A stretch of 57,336 nucleotides of DNA from CAUVKI01 sp963552605 (GTDB lineage: Bacteria; Bacillota; Clostridia; Tissierellales; Peptoniphilaceae): positions 1-57,336 of the forward strand of contig CAUVKI010000009.1 in assembly GCA_963552605.1 (NCBI GenBank), written 5' to 3'. How positions within the stretch are numbered: position 1 is the first letter of the stretch; each line of letters begins with the position of its first letter. The translations under genes were made by a program, and so were the position numbers. Below the pieces are notes generated by a model. It saw nothing but the letters and a program-made list of their open reading frames with translations, was not told the DNA's origin and did not search any database. Below, one piece after another: positions 41,725-49,192 of the stretch.

Positions 41725-42378
41725 CTAAAAATCCCTTTCAGAATAAACTCTATTCGAAAGCTTATAAGAAATCAATAGTGTTATAATCCAAATTGAAACA
41801 AGTAATATAATACATATTTCCTTATTTACGACAAAAAATTCCAATGACACTTTTACAAATTCCGAGAAGAAAGTCGACACCGTAAATGCTATGCCTAAAA
41901 GCATAAGTGGTATACTTGCAAGAGTTTTTCCCTTTATATAACCGTATTTGAAGTAAATCGGATACTCCAAAAATATTATGAGAGTTACCACCAAAAATGT
42001 TATCGGAACAGTCAATGACAATATCTCAAAGACGCCTCCAATTGAGTATATACCGGATATGATTAGAGAAAGTACAGTGCCAAAAATCAATGCTAAGGCA
42101 ACAAATGCCGCCGCTATAAGATACCGCCCCTTTACAACATCTTTCGGCTCTATACTGAAAATCTTATATAGGGGGTCTATTCCCGCTTCCTCTCCCACCA
42201 TAAACGGATAAGCCGAAAAAATCAAAGCAAACATTTGACTCACAGCAATTGCCATAATAGGATTTTTTGATAATCCCGCATAAATAATACTTAATCCTAT
42301 AAGTATTAATAAATTTTTTAGTGTTAAATATGGTCTGATAGACAATAAGTCCAATTTAAACACTTTTATCGTATTCAC
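41725..42378 (-). CDS. ABC-2-type transporter membrane subunit
   Basis: Membrane protein of 217 residues with six hydrophobic segments (for example LTLKNLLILIGLSIIYAGLS and VWIITLLISYKLSN-like end). The pattern matches ABC-2 permeases that pair with YtrB-like ATPases. Its start overlaps the ATPase stop by 1 nt. With the GntR gene upstream this forms a regulator-ATPase-permease operon, as seen for exporters that respond to cell-envelope stress or lantibiotics. The substrate is unknown. Confidence 0.8.
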   Translation of the reverse strand: MNTIKVFKLDLLSIRPYLTLKNLLILIGLSIIYAGLSKNPIMAIAVSQMFALIFSAYPFMVGEEAGIDPLYKIFSIEPKDVVKGRYLIAAAFVALALIFGTVLSLIISGIYSIGGVFEILSLTVPITFLVVTLIIFLEYPIYFKYGYIKGKTLASIPLMLLGIAFTVSTFFSEFVKVSLEFFVVNKEICIILLVSIWIITLLISYKLSNRVYSERDF

Positions 42379-43205
42379 TATCCCTTCCTCCCATAAAGCA
42401 CCATTATTCTATCGATAGAAACTTGATCTTCTACCAATTTATTCGGCACTTCCTTTATATAATCTGCTCGTACTAATAACTCAATGCTATGTTTGTTTAT
42501 CTTTTTACCTAACACTGCCGATTCGTCTATGATATTTTGATTGTACAAATCGCATTTAAGAATTTTAAAATATTTCAAAAATTCATCTTTTTCTAACGAC
42601 AAAATAATTTTTCCCTCATCAATAAAAACAATATAATCTGAAATTGACTCCAAGTCTTGAGTAATATGCGTAGAAAACAATACCGTATGATCCTCATCTT
42701 CCATATACTCAGAAATAATCTCGCGAAATTCCTCTCGCATACTTGGATCCAGTCCACTTGTCGGCTCGTCTAAAATTAGCAGCTCCGCTCGGTGTGATAG
42801 GGCTATTGCAAGCATCAATTTAATTTTCATACCTCCGGATAATTCTTTGACCTTCATTTTTTCGTTGATGTTAAACTTAGCAATATACGACCGAAAGGAC
42901 TCTTCATTCCAATTATCATAGCCAACTTTCATAGCCTTATTCACTAAACCCATATTCCAATCCTTTGCCAAAAATGAATCAGCCATAATCACGCCGATTT
43001 TTTGATTATCAAAATTTTCGCTACCAAAACGGACGTTTCCGTCATAACGGTTTAATGAAATAATTGATTTTATAGTCGTTGTTTTACCCATTCCATTTTT
43101 TCCAATAAAACCGGTAACGTAACCTTTAGGAATTGAGAAACTGACATTCTCCAGCGAGAAATTAGGATACTTTTTATTCAAATTTTTAATTTCCACCTTA
43201 TTCAT
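42378..43205 (-). CDS. ABC transporter ATP-binding protein
   Basis: ATPase of 275 residues. Walker A GKNGMGKTT is near residue 36, the signature LSGGMKIKLMLAIALSHRAE near 135, Walker B LLILDEPTSGLDPSM, and the switch His in VLFSTHITQDLESI. The C-terminal 70 residues after the core are typical of YtrB/YhcH-type exporters. Its ATG overlaps the GntR stop by 8 nt. The pairing with a six-span permease indicates export or envelope protection. Confidence 0.92.
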   Translation of the reverse strand: MNKVEIKNLNKKYPNFSLENVSFSIPKGYVTGFIGKNGMGKTTTIKSIISLNRYDGNVRFGSENFDNQKIGVIMADSFLAKDWNMGLVNKAMKVGYDNWNEESFRSYIAKFNINEKMKVKELSGGMKIKLMLAIALSHRAELLILDEPTSGLDPSMREEFREIISEYMEDEDHTVLFSTHITQDLESISDYIVFIDEGKIILSLEKDEFLKYFKILKCDLYNQNIIDESAVLGKKINKHSIELLVRADYIKEVPNKLVEDQVSIDRIMVLYGRKG

Positions 43206-43584
43206 TGTTTGTATCTCCCCTATAAATATATTTAATCAGATCTAGCAATTCAGATTCGCTTAGATTGATTGACTTTGCAAGTCTACACGCAATGAGCAAA
43301 TTTTCTTCCATCTCTTTTTGTTTCTCTTCCTGTATGAGATCCAAATTCAAAGGAGCAACAAAAGTTCCCAGCCCCTGTCTCACAACAATAAAACCTTCTT
43401 TTTCCAATTCATCGTAAGCCTTTTTAACGGTTAATATGCTTACATTCAATTCCTTAGATAATTGCCTTACAGAAGGTAGCTGTTCATCCTGAGATAATAT
43501 TTTTTCTACAATATTTTCTTTTACTGCATTTTTTATTTGCTCATACAAAGGAGTACTGCTTCTATTTATCAATATTATTCTCAT
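43198..43584 (-). CDS. GntR family transcriptional regulator, YtrA subfamily
   Basis: Short regulator of 128 residues with an N-terminal winged helix-turn-helix: PLYEQIKNAVKENIVEKIL, then LPSVRQLSKELNVSILTVKK and the wing GFIVVRQGLGTFV. The small C-terminal domain is typical of the YtrA group, which controls ABC exporter operons that include its own gene. I chose the ATG with GGAGGA upstream. A consensus promoter with an inverted repeat across the -35 lies directly upstream, consistent with self-repression. Confidence 0.9.
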   Translation of the reverse strand: MRIILINRSSTPLYEQIKNAVKENIVEKILSQDEQLPSVRQLSKELNVSILTVKKAYDELEKEGFIVVRQGLGTFVAPLNLDLIQEEKQKEMEENLLIACRLAKSINLSESELLDLIKYIYRGDTNNE

Positions 43585-43606
43585 ACCGTCCTCCTCCGAG
43601 GATAAC

Positions 43607-43635
43607 AGTATATAACAGGCTATAACTATTGTCAA
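43607..43635 (-). promoter_or_regulatory. consensus promoter of the GntR-ABC operon
   Basis: TTGACA (43630-43635), 17 nt, TATACT (43607-43612) on the minus strand. Confidence 0.8.
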
Positions 43636-43645
43636 GTTGTTATAG
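43620..43645 (-). promoter_or_regulatory. probable GntR operator
   Basis: CTATAAC and GTTATAG, perfect 7-bp arms separated by 12 nt, spanning the -35 element. A bound regulator would block RNA polymerase. The geometry suits YtrA-type GntR dimers. Confidence 0.65.
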
Positions 43646-43740
43646 TTTTTTTACATGACTAATGTACGAAAAAATGTTCTGACCAAATTCCCGGTTGCAG
43701 AACTGAGAATAAATGTAGTGAGTGCATTCTTAATGACTTG

Positions 43741-43769
43741 TTGTATTTTGACATAAGCTAAGTTATAAT
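43741..43769 (+). promoter_or_regulatory. promoter of the LURP-one gene
   Basis: TTGTAT (43741-43746), 17 nt, perfect TATAAT (43764-43769), 22 nt before the start codon. Confidence 0.65.
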
Positions 43770-43790
43770 TCAGTAAGAGAGGAGGTATCG

Positions 43791-44276
43791 ATGATGAAAC
43801 TCTACATAAAACAAAAAGTTTTTTCGTGGGGGGATAAGTTTACGGTCTATGATGAAAATGAAAATGTGTGCTTCACTGTTGAGGGAGAGGTTTTCACCTT
43901 AGGAAAAAAGCTCCATATATATGATAGTGAGGGAAGGGAACAGGCTTTTGTGAGTCAGAAGCTTTTAAGTTTTCTTCCTCGCTTCTTCATATTCAGAAAT
44001 GGAACGGAAGTTTTGGAAGTGAAAAAAGAATTGACATTTTTTCATAAGGAATATACAGTTTCGCCTCTAGGGTGGAAAGTATCGGGAGATTTCTTTGCAC
44101 ATGAGTATGAAATTGAAAATTCCGAGGGAAGAATTGCCGCCATATCAAAAAAATGGTTCACATGGGGCGATACCTATGAAATAGACATAATGAAAAATGT
44201 AGAAAGCGTCATTGTTCTGTCAGTGGTGCTGGTGATAGATGCGGTGCTTGAGATGGAGCAGGCTTCTAACCATTGA
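43791..44276 (+). CDS. LURP-one-related family protein
   Basis: Protein of 161 residues with the tubby-like beta-barrel pattern of the LOR family: LYIKQKVFSWGDKFTVYDEN, then GEVFTLGKKLHIYDSEGREQ and the late KWFTWGDTYEIDI. B. subtilis YxjI is a relative. Its role is unknown; the fold suggests binding a lipid or a membrane-associated ligand. The first ATG is 5 nt after GAGGAGG; an ATG directly after it is also possible. A flavodoxin-like gene follows 20 nt later. Confidence 0.82.
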   Translation: MMKLYIKQKVFSWGDKFTVYDENENVCFTVEGEVFTLGKKLHIYDSEGREQAFVSQKLLSFLPRFFIFRNGTEVLEVKKELTFFHKEYTVSPLGWKVSGDFFAHEYEIENSEGRIAAISKKWFTWGDTYEIDIMKNVESVIVLSVVLVIDAVLEMEQASNH

Positions 44277-44296
44277 ATTAAAAAAAGGAGGAATTT

Positions 44297-44881
44297 ATGA
44301 AGGTATTATTGCTAAACGGAAGCAGAAGAATCGACGGCTGCACTTTCAGTGCACTTTCGATTATCAAAGAGGAATTGTCTTTGTCAGGTATTGATGGGGA
44401 GATACTTCATATCGGAAGTGAGAAGATGTTTGATGGGGAAATTACTGAAATGGTGAAAGAAGCGGAGGAAAAAATGAAAGAATCGGACGGGCTTGTGATA
44501 GGTTCTCCGGTTTATTATTCATCTCCAAGCGGAGAGTGCATAGCTTTTTTGGACAGGTTTTTTTCCGAGGCGGGCAAAGTCTTAAGATTTAAACCTGCAG
44601 CCGTAATAGCTTCAGCAAGAAGAGCCGGCACGACCGCATCAATTGAGGTTCTGGGTAAGTATCCTTCAATCTTGGAGATGCCTGTTATTTCCTCGAGCTA
44701 CTGGAATATGGTGCATGGAGAAACTCCCGAAGATGTTCTCAAGGATAAGGAGGGAGTTCATACAATGAAAGTTATAGGGAGAAATATGGCTTGGATTTTG
44801 AAGAGCATAGAAGCGGGAAAAAAATCCGGAGTCAAACAACCCGAATTTCTAAAGAAAGAATATACGAATTTCATAAGGTAG
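44297..44881 (+). CDS. NAD(P)H-dependent FMN reductase / flavodoxin family protein
   Basis: Flavodoxin-fold protein of 194 residues. The phosphate loop is LLNGSRRIDGCTFSALSII, and GLVIGSPVYYSSPSGECIAF is the second FMN contact, both typical of the NADPH-dependent FMN reductase / iron-sulfur flavoprotein group. The cysteine motif of true iron-sulfur flavoproteins is absent. It may reduce quinones, metals or xenobiotics with FMN. AAAAGGAGG precedes the ATG. Probably co-transcribed with the LOR gene and the DUF1858 gene. Confidence 0.85.
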   Translation: MKVLLLNGSRRIDGCTFSALSIIKEELSLSGIDGEILHIGSEKMFDGEITEMVKEAEEKMKESDGLVIGSPVYYSSPSGECIAFLDRFFSEAGKVLRFKPAAVIASARRAGTTASIEVLGKYPSILEMPVISSSYWNMVHGETPEDVLKDKEGVHTMKVIGRNMAWILKSIEAGKKSGVKQPEFLKKEYTNFIR

Positions 44882-44923
44882 GATTTTAAAAAATAGGGTA
44901 ATAGTGAGCTCGGAGGTGAAGAT

Positions 44924-45109
44924 ATGGCAATTACAAAAGATACTCTTATTGGAGAAATCGTTCGTGAATCTCCCGAAAAAATTCGGGTTCTTATGCAGCA
45001 GGGTTTAGGCTGCGTGGGCTGCCCCGGAGCGCAGATGGAATCGGTTGAAGAGGCGGCGACAGTGCACGGTTTGGATGTTGAAAGGCTTTTAACGGAGTTA
45101 AACGCCTAA
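44924..45109 (+). CDS. DUF1858 domain protein
   Basis: Small protein of 61 residues: ITKDTLIGEIVRESPEKIRV, then LMQQGLGCVGCPGAQMESVE. The GxxCxxC motif before the ESVEEAA helix is the hallmark of DUF1858, a domain found in anaerobes alone or fused to redox proteins. The two cysteines suggest a redox or metal role, not proven. GGAGGTGA is 6 nt before the ATG, and a terminator follows the stop. Confidence 0.9.
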   Translation: MAITKDTLIGEIVRESPEKIRVLMQQGLGCVGCPGAQMESVEEAATVHGLDVERLLTELNA

Positions 45110-45112
45110 TGA

Positions 45113-45143
45113 AAAATCCCCTTTAGAAAAAGGGGTTTTTTTT
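45113..45143 (+). terminator. intrinsic terminator after the DUF1858 gene
   Basis: CCCCTTT / AAAGGGG stem closed by a short loop, followed by eight T, 8 nt past the stop. Confidence 0.9.
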
Positions 45144-45220
45144 ATTTGTCCTCCGAAAAAAACGGCAAAAATCTTTCAAATACATCTGTAAACAATTTTT
45201 TCAAAATGAAAAAAAATATG

Positions 45221-45249
45221 TTGACAATAAAATTTTCGGTTGGTATAAT
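45221..45249 (+). promoter_or_regulatory. consensus promoter of the tRNA operon
   Basis: Perfect TTGACA (45221-45226), 17 nt, perfect TATAAT (45244-45249). This is the strongest-looking promoter in the window and fits stable RNA expression. Confidence 0.9.
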
Positions 45250-45298
45250 ACTCCTCGTCGCACGGAGGTGCGAGTGTAGTTTTAATTTGGCGGACGGC

Positions 45299-45369
45299 GC
45301 GGGTATAGCTCAGTGGTAGAGCATCGGCTTCCCAAGCCGGTTATGAGGGTTCGATTCCCTTTACCCGCT
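45299..45369 (+). tRNA. tRNA-Gly (anticodon CCC)
   Basis: Acceptor GCGGGTA/TACCCGC, D-loop AGTGGTAGAGC, anticodon loop TTCCCAA, T-loop GGTTCGATTCC and discriminator T. CCA is not encoded. Confidence 0.95.
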
Positions 45370-45376
45370 TTTGTTT

Positions 45377-45451
45377 GGTGGGTGTGGCCTAGTTGGTTAG
45401 GGCGCCAGGTTGTGGCCCTGGAGGTCATGGGTTCGACTCCCATCACTCACC
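45377..45451 (+). tRNA. tRNA-His (anticodon GTG)
   Basis: Acceptor GTGGGTG/CACTCAC with one G-U pair, extra 5' G opposite discriminator C (the His identity pair), anticodon loop TTGTGGC, T-loop GGTTCGACTCC. CCA is not encoded. Confidence 0.95.
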
Positions 45452-45457
45452 CTTTAT

Positions 45458-45530
45458 GGTCCATTAGCTCAGTCGGCAGAGCACCTGACTTTTAATCAGG
45501 GTGTCCCGCGTTCGAATCGCGGATGGATCA
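45458..45530 (+). tRNA. tRNA-Lys (anticodon TTT)
   Basis: Acceptor GGTCCAT/ATGGATC with one G-U pair, anticodon loop CTTTTAA, T-loop CGTTCGAATCG, discriminator A. CCA is not encoded. Confidence 0.95.
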
Positions 45531-45538
45531 TTTTATGT

Positions 45539-45619
45539 GCGGGAATGGCGGAATTGGCAGACGCGCTAGACTTAGGATCTAGTGTCATTGACGTGGGGGT
45601 TCAAGTCCTCTTTCCCGCA
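45539..45619 (+). tRNA. tRNA-Leu (anticodon TAG)
   Basis: Class II tRNA with a short variable arm (TGTCATTGACG). Acceptor GCGGGAA/TTCCCGC, anticodon loop CTTAGGA, T-loop GGTTCAAGTCC, discriminator A. CCA is not encoded. Confidence 0.95.
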
Positions 45620-45647
45620 TTTTTGTGTTCTGTTGTCCGTTTGTTGG

Positions 45648-45721
45648 GCACTCGTAGCGCAATTGGATAGAGCACATGACTTCGGATCATGGGGTTGGGG
45701 GTTCAAATCCTCTCGAGTGCG
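45648..45721 (+). tRNA. tRNA-Arg (anticodon TCG)
   Basis: Acceptor GCACTCG/CGAGTGC, D-loop AATTGGATAGAGC, anticodon loop CTTCGGA, T-loop GGTTCAAATCC, discriminator G. CCA is not encoded. Confidence 0.95.
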
Positions 45722-45754
45722 TTCTTCATAAAAGTGGCGGGGAGTTATCGACAA

Positions 45755-45786
45755 GGGAAAAGGCTTGGGTCTTTTCTCTTTTTTTT
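45755..45786 (+). terminator. intrinsic terminator of the tRNA operon
   Basis: GGGAAAAG / CTTTTCTC stem with one G-U pair and an 8-nt loop, followed by a long T run, just before the hflX ribosome binding site. Confidence 0.75.
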
Positions 45787-45811
45787 ATTTTTTTACGTTC
45801 GGAGGGTTGTT

Positions 45812-47083
45812 ATGGATAAAGAAAAAGTGATATTGGTAGGTTTGAACCTTACCGGGGGAAAAAATTCGGAAGATATAGATGAAAAAATGGCGGAGCTTAG
45901 AGGGCTTGCAGAGGCTTCCGGAGCGGAAATAGTAGGAGAGATGACACAAAATCGCCCTAAAGCCGAGGCTGCGACCTATATAGGGGAAGGTAAGGCTGAA
46001 GAATTAAAAGGCTATGTGAAAGCTTCCGAAGCTTCCTCGGTTATATTCAATACCGATCTTTCCGGCTCGCAAATCAGAAACTTGGAGGAAATCCTTGAAG
46101 TAAAAGTCGTTGACCGCACAACGCTAATATTGGATATTTTCGCCCTGAGAGCATTCTCCATGGAAGGAAAACTTCAAGTTAAACTTGCACAGTTAAAATA
46201 TCGTCTTCCGAGGCTTACGGGATTTGGAAAAGCTTTGTCAAGAACGGGCGGCGGAATAGGAACGAGGGGTCCCGGAGAACAAAAGCTTGAAACCGACAGA
46301 CGGCATATCCGAAGAGAGATTGACGCATTGGAAAAAAAACTTGAGAAGATTGAAAAGGACCGCACCGTAAAGAGAAAAAACAGAACGGCCTCGAGACTTC
46401 CGATAGTGTCTTTGATAGGGTACACGAATGCGGGAAAATCCACGATAATGAATCAGATGATAAGGCTTTCAGATGCAGAAATGGAAAAAACGGTTTATGA
46501 AGCGGACGAATTATTTGCAACTTTGGACACTGCAAATCGAAATATCCGCATTGATGGTCTACAGGAGTTTATTCTCACGGATACCGTCGGGTTTGTTTCG
46601 GATCTTCCGACTGCGTTGGTTGAAGCGTTCCACGGCACTCTTGAAGAAATAGTTTATTCGGATTTTATAATACTGGTTGTGGACAGCTCTTCCTCAAAGT
46701 TCGAGATGGAGCTTTCAACTACCGAAACTGTTCTTAAAGAGCTTGGGGCTTACAACATTCCTCGGCTTATCGTATATAATAAGGCGGATCTTTCAAATAA
46801 TTTACTTCCAAATAAAACTGAACCTTCAATCAGCATATGTGCAAAAAATCCCGAAGACATTCTGAAGCTTGCCAAGAAAATGCTCTCGCTGATTTCTGCT
46901 AATTACCACAGCGTGAAAGTAAGCCTTGACTTTTCCTCTATGAATTTATTTCCATACTTTAAGGAGCGTTATTCGATTGCCGACACCGAATATGACGAAA
47001 AAGGCATAAATTTTTCTTGTGTTGTAGATGATGTTGATTACAAAAAATTCAAGGGATATATGAAAGATGTTCAAACCCTATAA
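45812..47083 (+). CDS. hflX: GTPase HflX
   Basis: Ribosome-binding GTPase of 423 residues that splits stalled or stressed 70S particles. The N-terminal HflX domain has VVDRTTLILDIFALRAFSME and the glycine-rich SRTGGGIGTRGPGEQKLETD. The G domain has G1 SLIGYTNAGKST near residue 205, G3 LTDTVGFVSDLPTALVEAFH and G4 IVYNKADL. GGAGGG lies 5 nt before the ATG; an in-frame extension upstream crosses the tRNA-Arg gene and terminator and is not real. Confidence 0.95.
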   Translation: MDKEKVILVGLNLTGGKNSEDIDEKMAELRGLAEASGAEIVGEMTQNRPKAEAATYIGEGKAEELKGYVKASEASSVIFNTDLSGSQIRNLEEILEVKVVDRTTLILDIFALRAFSMEGKLQVKLAQLKYRLPRLTGFGKALSRTGGGIGTRGPGEQKLETDRRHIRREIDALEKKLEKIEKDRTVKRKNRTASRLPIVSLIGYTNAGKSTIMNQMIRLSDAEMEKTVYEADELFATLDTANRNIRIDGLQEFILTDTVGFVSDLPTALVEAFHGTLEEIVYSDFIILVVDSSSSKFEMELSTTETVLKELGAYNIPRLIVYNKADLSNNLLPNKTEPSISICAKNPEDILKLAKKMLSLISANYHSVKVSLDFSSMNLFPYFKERYSIADTEYDEKGINFSCVVDDVDYKKFKGYMKDVQTL

Positions 47084-47723
47084 AACGGTTCTTCATTCGG
47101 GAAGAGAAGAATTTATTGAAGAAAAATCCCGATTTATAGGTTGCTGCGCACCTTGCGACACGGAAAAGTGTGCGCTGGATTTTATAGAAAGCATAAGAGA
47201 AGCCAATCCGCAGGCAACCCATTGTTGTTATGCGTACTATGTTGAGGAGAACGAAATTTCCAAAAAGAGGTATAATGATGACGGAGAACCTCAAGGAACG
47301 GCGGGACTTCCCATACTCTCCGTAATCGAAAAGGAGGGGTTGAAAAATATTTGCGTGGTGGCGGTGAGATATTTCGGGGGCGTAAAACTCGGCAAGGGAG
47401 GGCTGATAAGGGCATACACCAAGACCTCAAAAGTCGGAATAGAGGCGGGAAAAATCGTAAGAATGGCAAAGTATGAAAAGTTAAAGCTGACTTATTCCTA
47501 TTCGCTTTCGGGGAAACTGGATTATTTTTTTTCCGAAACGAGTGCGGATATATTCGATAAGAAATATGAAACGGAAGTTTCCCTCTTTTATTTTGCGGAG
47601 GAAAGCGACCTTGAGAAAAAGATAAAACAGCTCAATGATATATCCAATGCCAAAATTAAAATTGAAAGATTGGGGAGAACCGTTCTTCCGACAGACGATA
47701 ACGGTAATATAATAAAGGAGTGA
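47067..47723 (+). CDS. YigZ/IMPACT family protein
   Basis: Protein of 218 residues. The IMPACT-type N-terminal domain is clear: EFIEEKSRFIGCCAPCDTEK, then the signature YNDDGEPQGTAGLPILSVIE and VVAVRYFGGVKLGKGGLIRA. The C-terminal DUF1949 domain follows from about residue 135. The family is linked to translation or RNA but has no settled biochemical role. It overlaps the end of hflX by 17 nt, so it is co-transcribed with it. Confidence 0.92.
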   Translation: MFKPYKTVLHSGREEFIEEKSRFIGCCAPCDTEKCALDFIESIREANPQATHCCYAYYVEENEISKKRYNDDGEPQGTAGLPILSVIEKEGLKNICVVAVRYFGGVKLGKGGLIRAYTKTSKVGIEAGKIVRMAKYEKLKLTYSYSLSGKLDYFFSETSADIFDKKYETEVSLFYFAEESDLEKKIKQLNDISNAKIKIERLGRTVLPTDDNGNIIKE

Positions 47724-47726
47724 ATT

Positions 47727-48434
47727 ATGCGGGATATAATTAACAAAGCGGCTGATTGGCTTAAGAAAAGAACTTATGAAGCAGGAGCTGAGGGGGTGGT
47801 TTTCGGGCTGAGCGGAGGAGTTGACTCTGCCGTAGTGGCAGGAATTTCAAAAATTGCCTTTCCTGAAACCTCCCTAGGTATTATAATGCCGATTGAGAGT
47901 TTGGAGGAGGACGAGAAACACGCAAGACTTCTTGCAGACAAGCTGGAATTGGAAATAAAGAGGGTTGATTTGACTCCAACCTTTAAGGTATACAAGGACA
48001 CTATCGGAGGAGAAGATGAATTTGCTCTATCGAATGTCAAACCAAGACTTAGAATGACCACCCTCTATTATTACGCACAATCTTTAAACAGGCTTGTCTT
48101 GGGCTGCTCCAACGCCTCGGAGTTTATGACCGGGTATTTTACAAAATACGGAGATTCGGGAGCGGATTTAATTCCTCTGGCGGAATTTGTGAAAAGTGAA
48201 ATCTATGAAATGGCTTCGGAGCTGGGAGTGCCCGATGAAATAATAAAAAAAGCTCCGAGTGCGGGGCTTTGGGAAGGGCAAACCGACGAGGGGGAAATGG
48301 GGTTTACTTATGGTGATATAGAAAAATATCTGAACGGAGAGAAACTCCCCAAGGATATTTTTGAAAAGATTGAAAGAAAACATATGAGTTCAAATCACAA
48401 GAGGTTGTTTCCGCCCGTTTTTCATAGGAACTGA
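47727..48434 (+). CDS. nadE: ammonia-dependent NAD+ synthetase
   Basis: Enzyme of 235 residues that makes NAD+ from deamido-NAD+, ATP and ammonia. The ATP pyrophosphatase loop is GLSGGVDSAVVAG near residue 30, and CSNASEFMTGYFTKYGDSGA with LIPLAEFVKSEIYEMASELG are family hallmarks. It lacks the glutaminase domain of long NadE forms, so free ammonia is the nitrogen source. nadD, the preceding step, lies 3 kb downstream. AAAGGAG precedes the ATG. Confidence 0.95.
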   Translation: MRDIINKAADWLKKRTYEAGAEGVVFGLSGGVDSAVVAGISKIAFPETSLGIIMPIESLEEDEKHARLLADKLELEIKRVDLTPTFKVYKDTIGGEDEFALSNVKPRLRMTTLYYYAQSLNRLVLGCSNASEFMTGYFTKYGDSGADLIPLAEFVKSEIYEMASELGVPDEIIKKAPSAGLWEGQTDEGEMGFTYGDIEKYLNGEKLPKDIFEKIERKHMSSNHKRLFPPVFHRN

Positions 48435-48469
48435 CGGATTTTTTAACTTAAAAAATAAGGAGGGGTAAT

Positions 48470-49192
48470 ATGTCCGGACACTCTAAGTGGCATAATATCA
48501 AGAATAAAAAGGGTAAGGAAGATGCAAGGAGAGCCAAGGAGTTCACAAAAATCGCAAGGCTTATAATCGTTTCAGTAAGAGAGGGGGGAGACGATCCCAA
48601 TTATAATTCCTCTTTGAAAACGGCTATTGAGAAAGCAAAAGCTGTCAATATGCCAAATGACAATATTGAACGGGCTATAAAAAAAGGTGCGGGGAATATT
48701 GATAACACGAATTATGAGGAAGTGTTATATGAGGGGTACGGACCGTCGGGAGCGGCAGTTTTGGTGTCGTGCCTTACGGATAACAGAAACAGAACCGCTC
48801 CCGATGTGCGCCACGCCTTTGATAAGCACGGTGGAAACTTGGGACAATCCGGTTCCGTGAGTTTTTTATTTGAAAGAAAGGGAGTACTGGTCGTGGAAAA
48901 AAATGATTTCGACCCTGATGAACTGGTTATGACCGCAATTGACTTGGGGGCGGAAGATGTTGAGCAGGACGGTGAGGGAGTTGAAATAATAACCGCGGTG
49001 GAAAATTTTTCAAACATAAGAGATACCCTCTCCGAAAAAGGGTACAGCTTTGCCGTAGCGGAGCTTAATTATATCCCCTCGACAACCGTAAAACTCAATG
49101 AAGAAGATGCACTCAAAATGGAAAAGCTCATAGATATGCTCGAAGATAACGATGATGTGCAGGGCGTATACCATAATTGGGAACAGGAATAA
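48470..49192 (+). CDS. yebC: YebC/PmpR family protein (TACO1-like)
   Basis: Protein of 240 residues. SGHSKWHNIKNKKGKEDARR at the start and VLYEGYGPSGAAVLVSCLTD and NRTAPDVRHAFDKHGGNLGQ are diagnostic. The family was first described as DNA-binding regulators; newer work points to help in translating difficult proline runs. The stop overlaps the obg start by 1 nt. Length is normal. Confidence 0.95.
   Translation: MSGHSKWHNIKNKKGKEDARRAKEFTKIARLIIVSVREGGDDPNYNSSLKTAIEKAKAVNMPNDNIERAIKKGAGNIDNTNYEEVLYEGYGPSGAAVLVSCLTDNRNRTAPDVRHAFDKHGGNLGQSGSVSFLFERKGVLVVEKNDFDPDELVMTAIDLGAEDVEQDGEGVEIITAVENFSNIRDTLSEKGYSFAVAELNYIPSTTVKLNEEDALKMEKLIDMLEDNDDVQGVYHNWEQE

Noticed and set aside
45313..45670. Short open frames across the tRNA genes
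   Set aside because: They only reflect translation of tRNA sequences, a common artefact.
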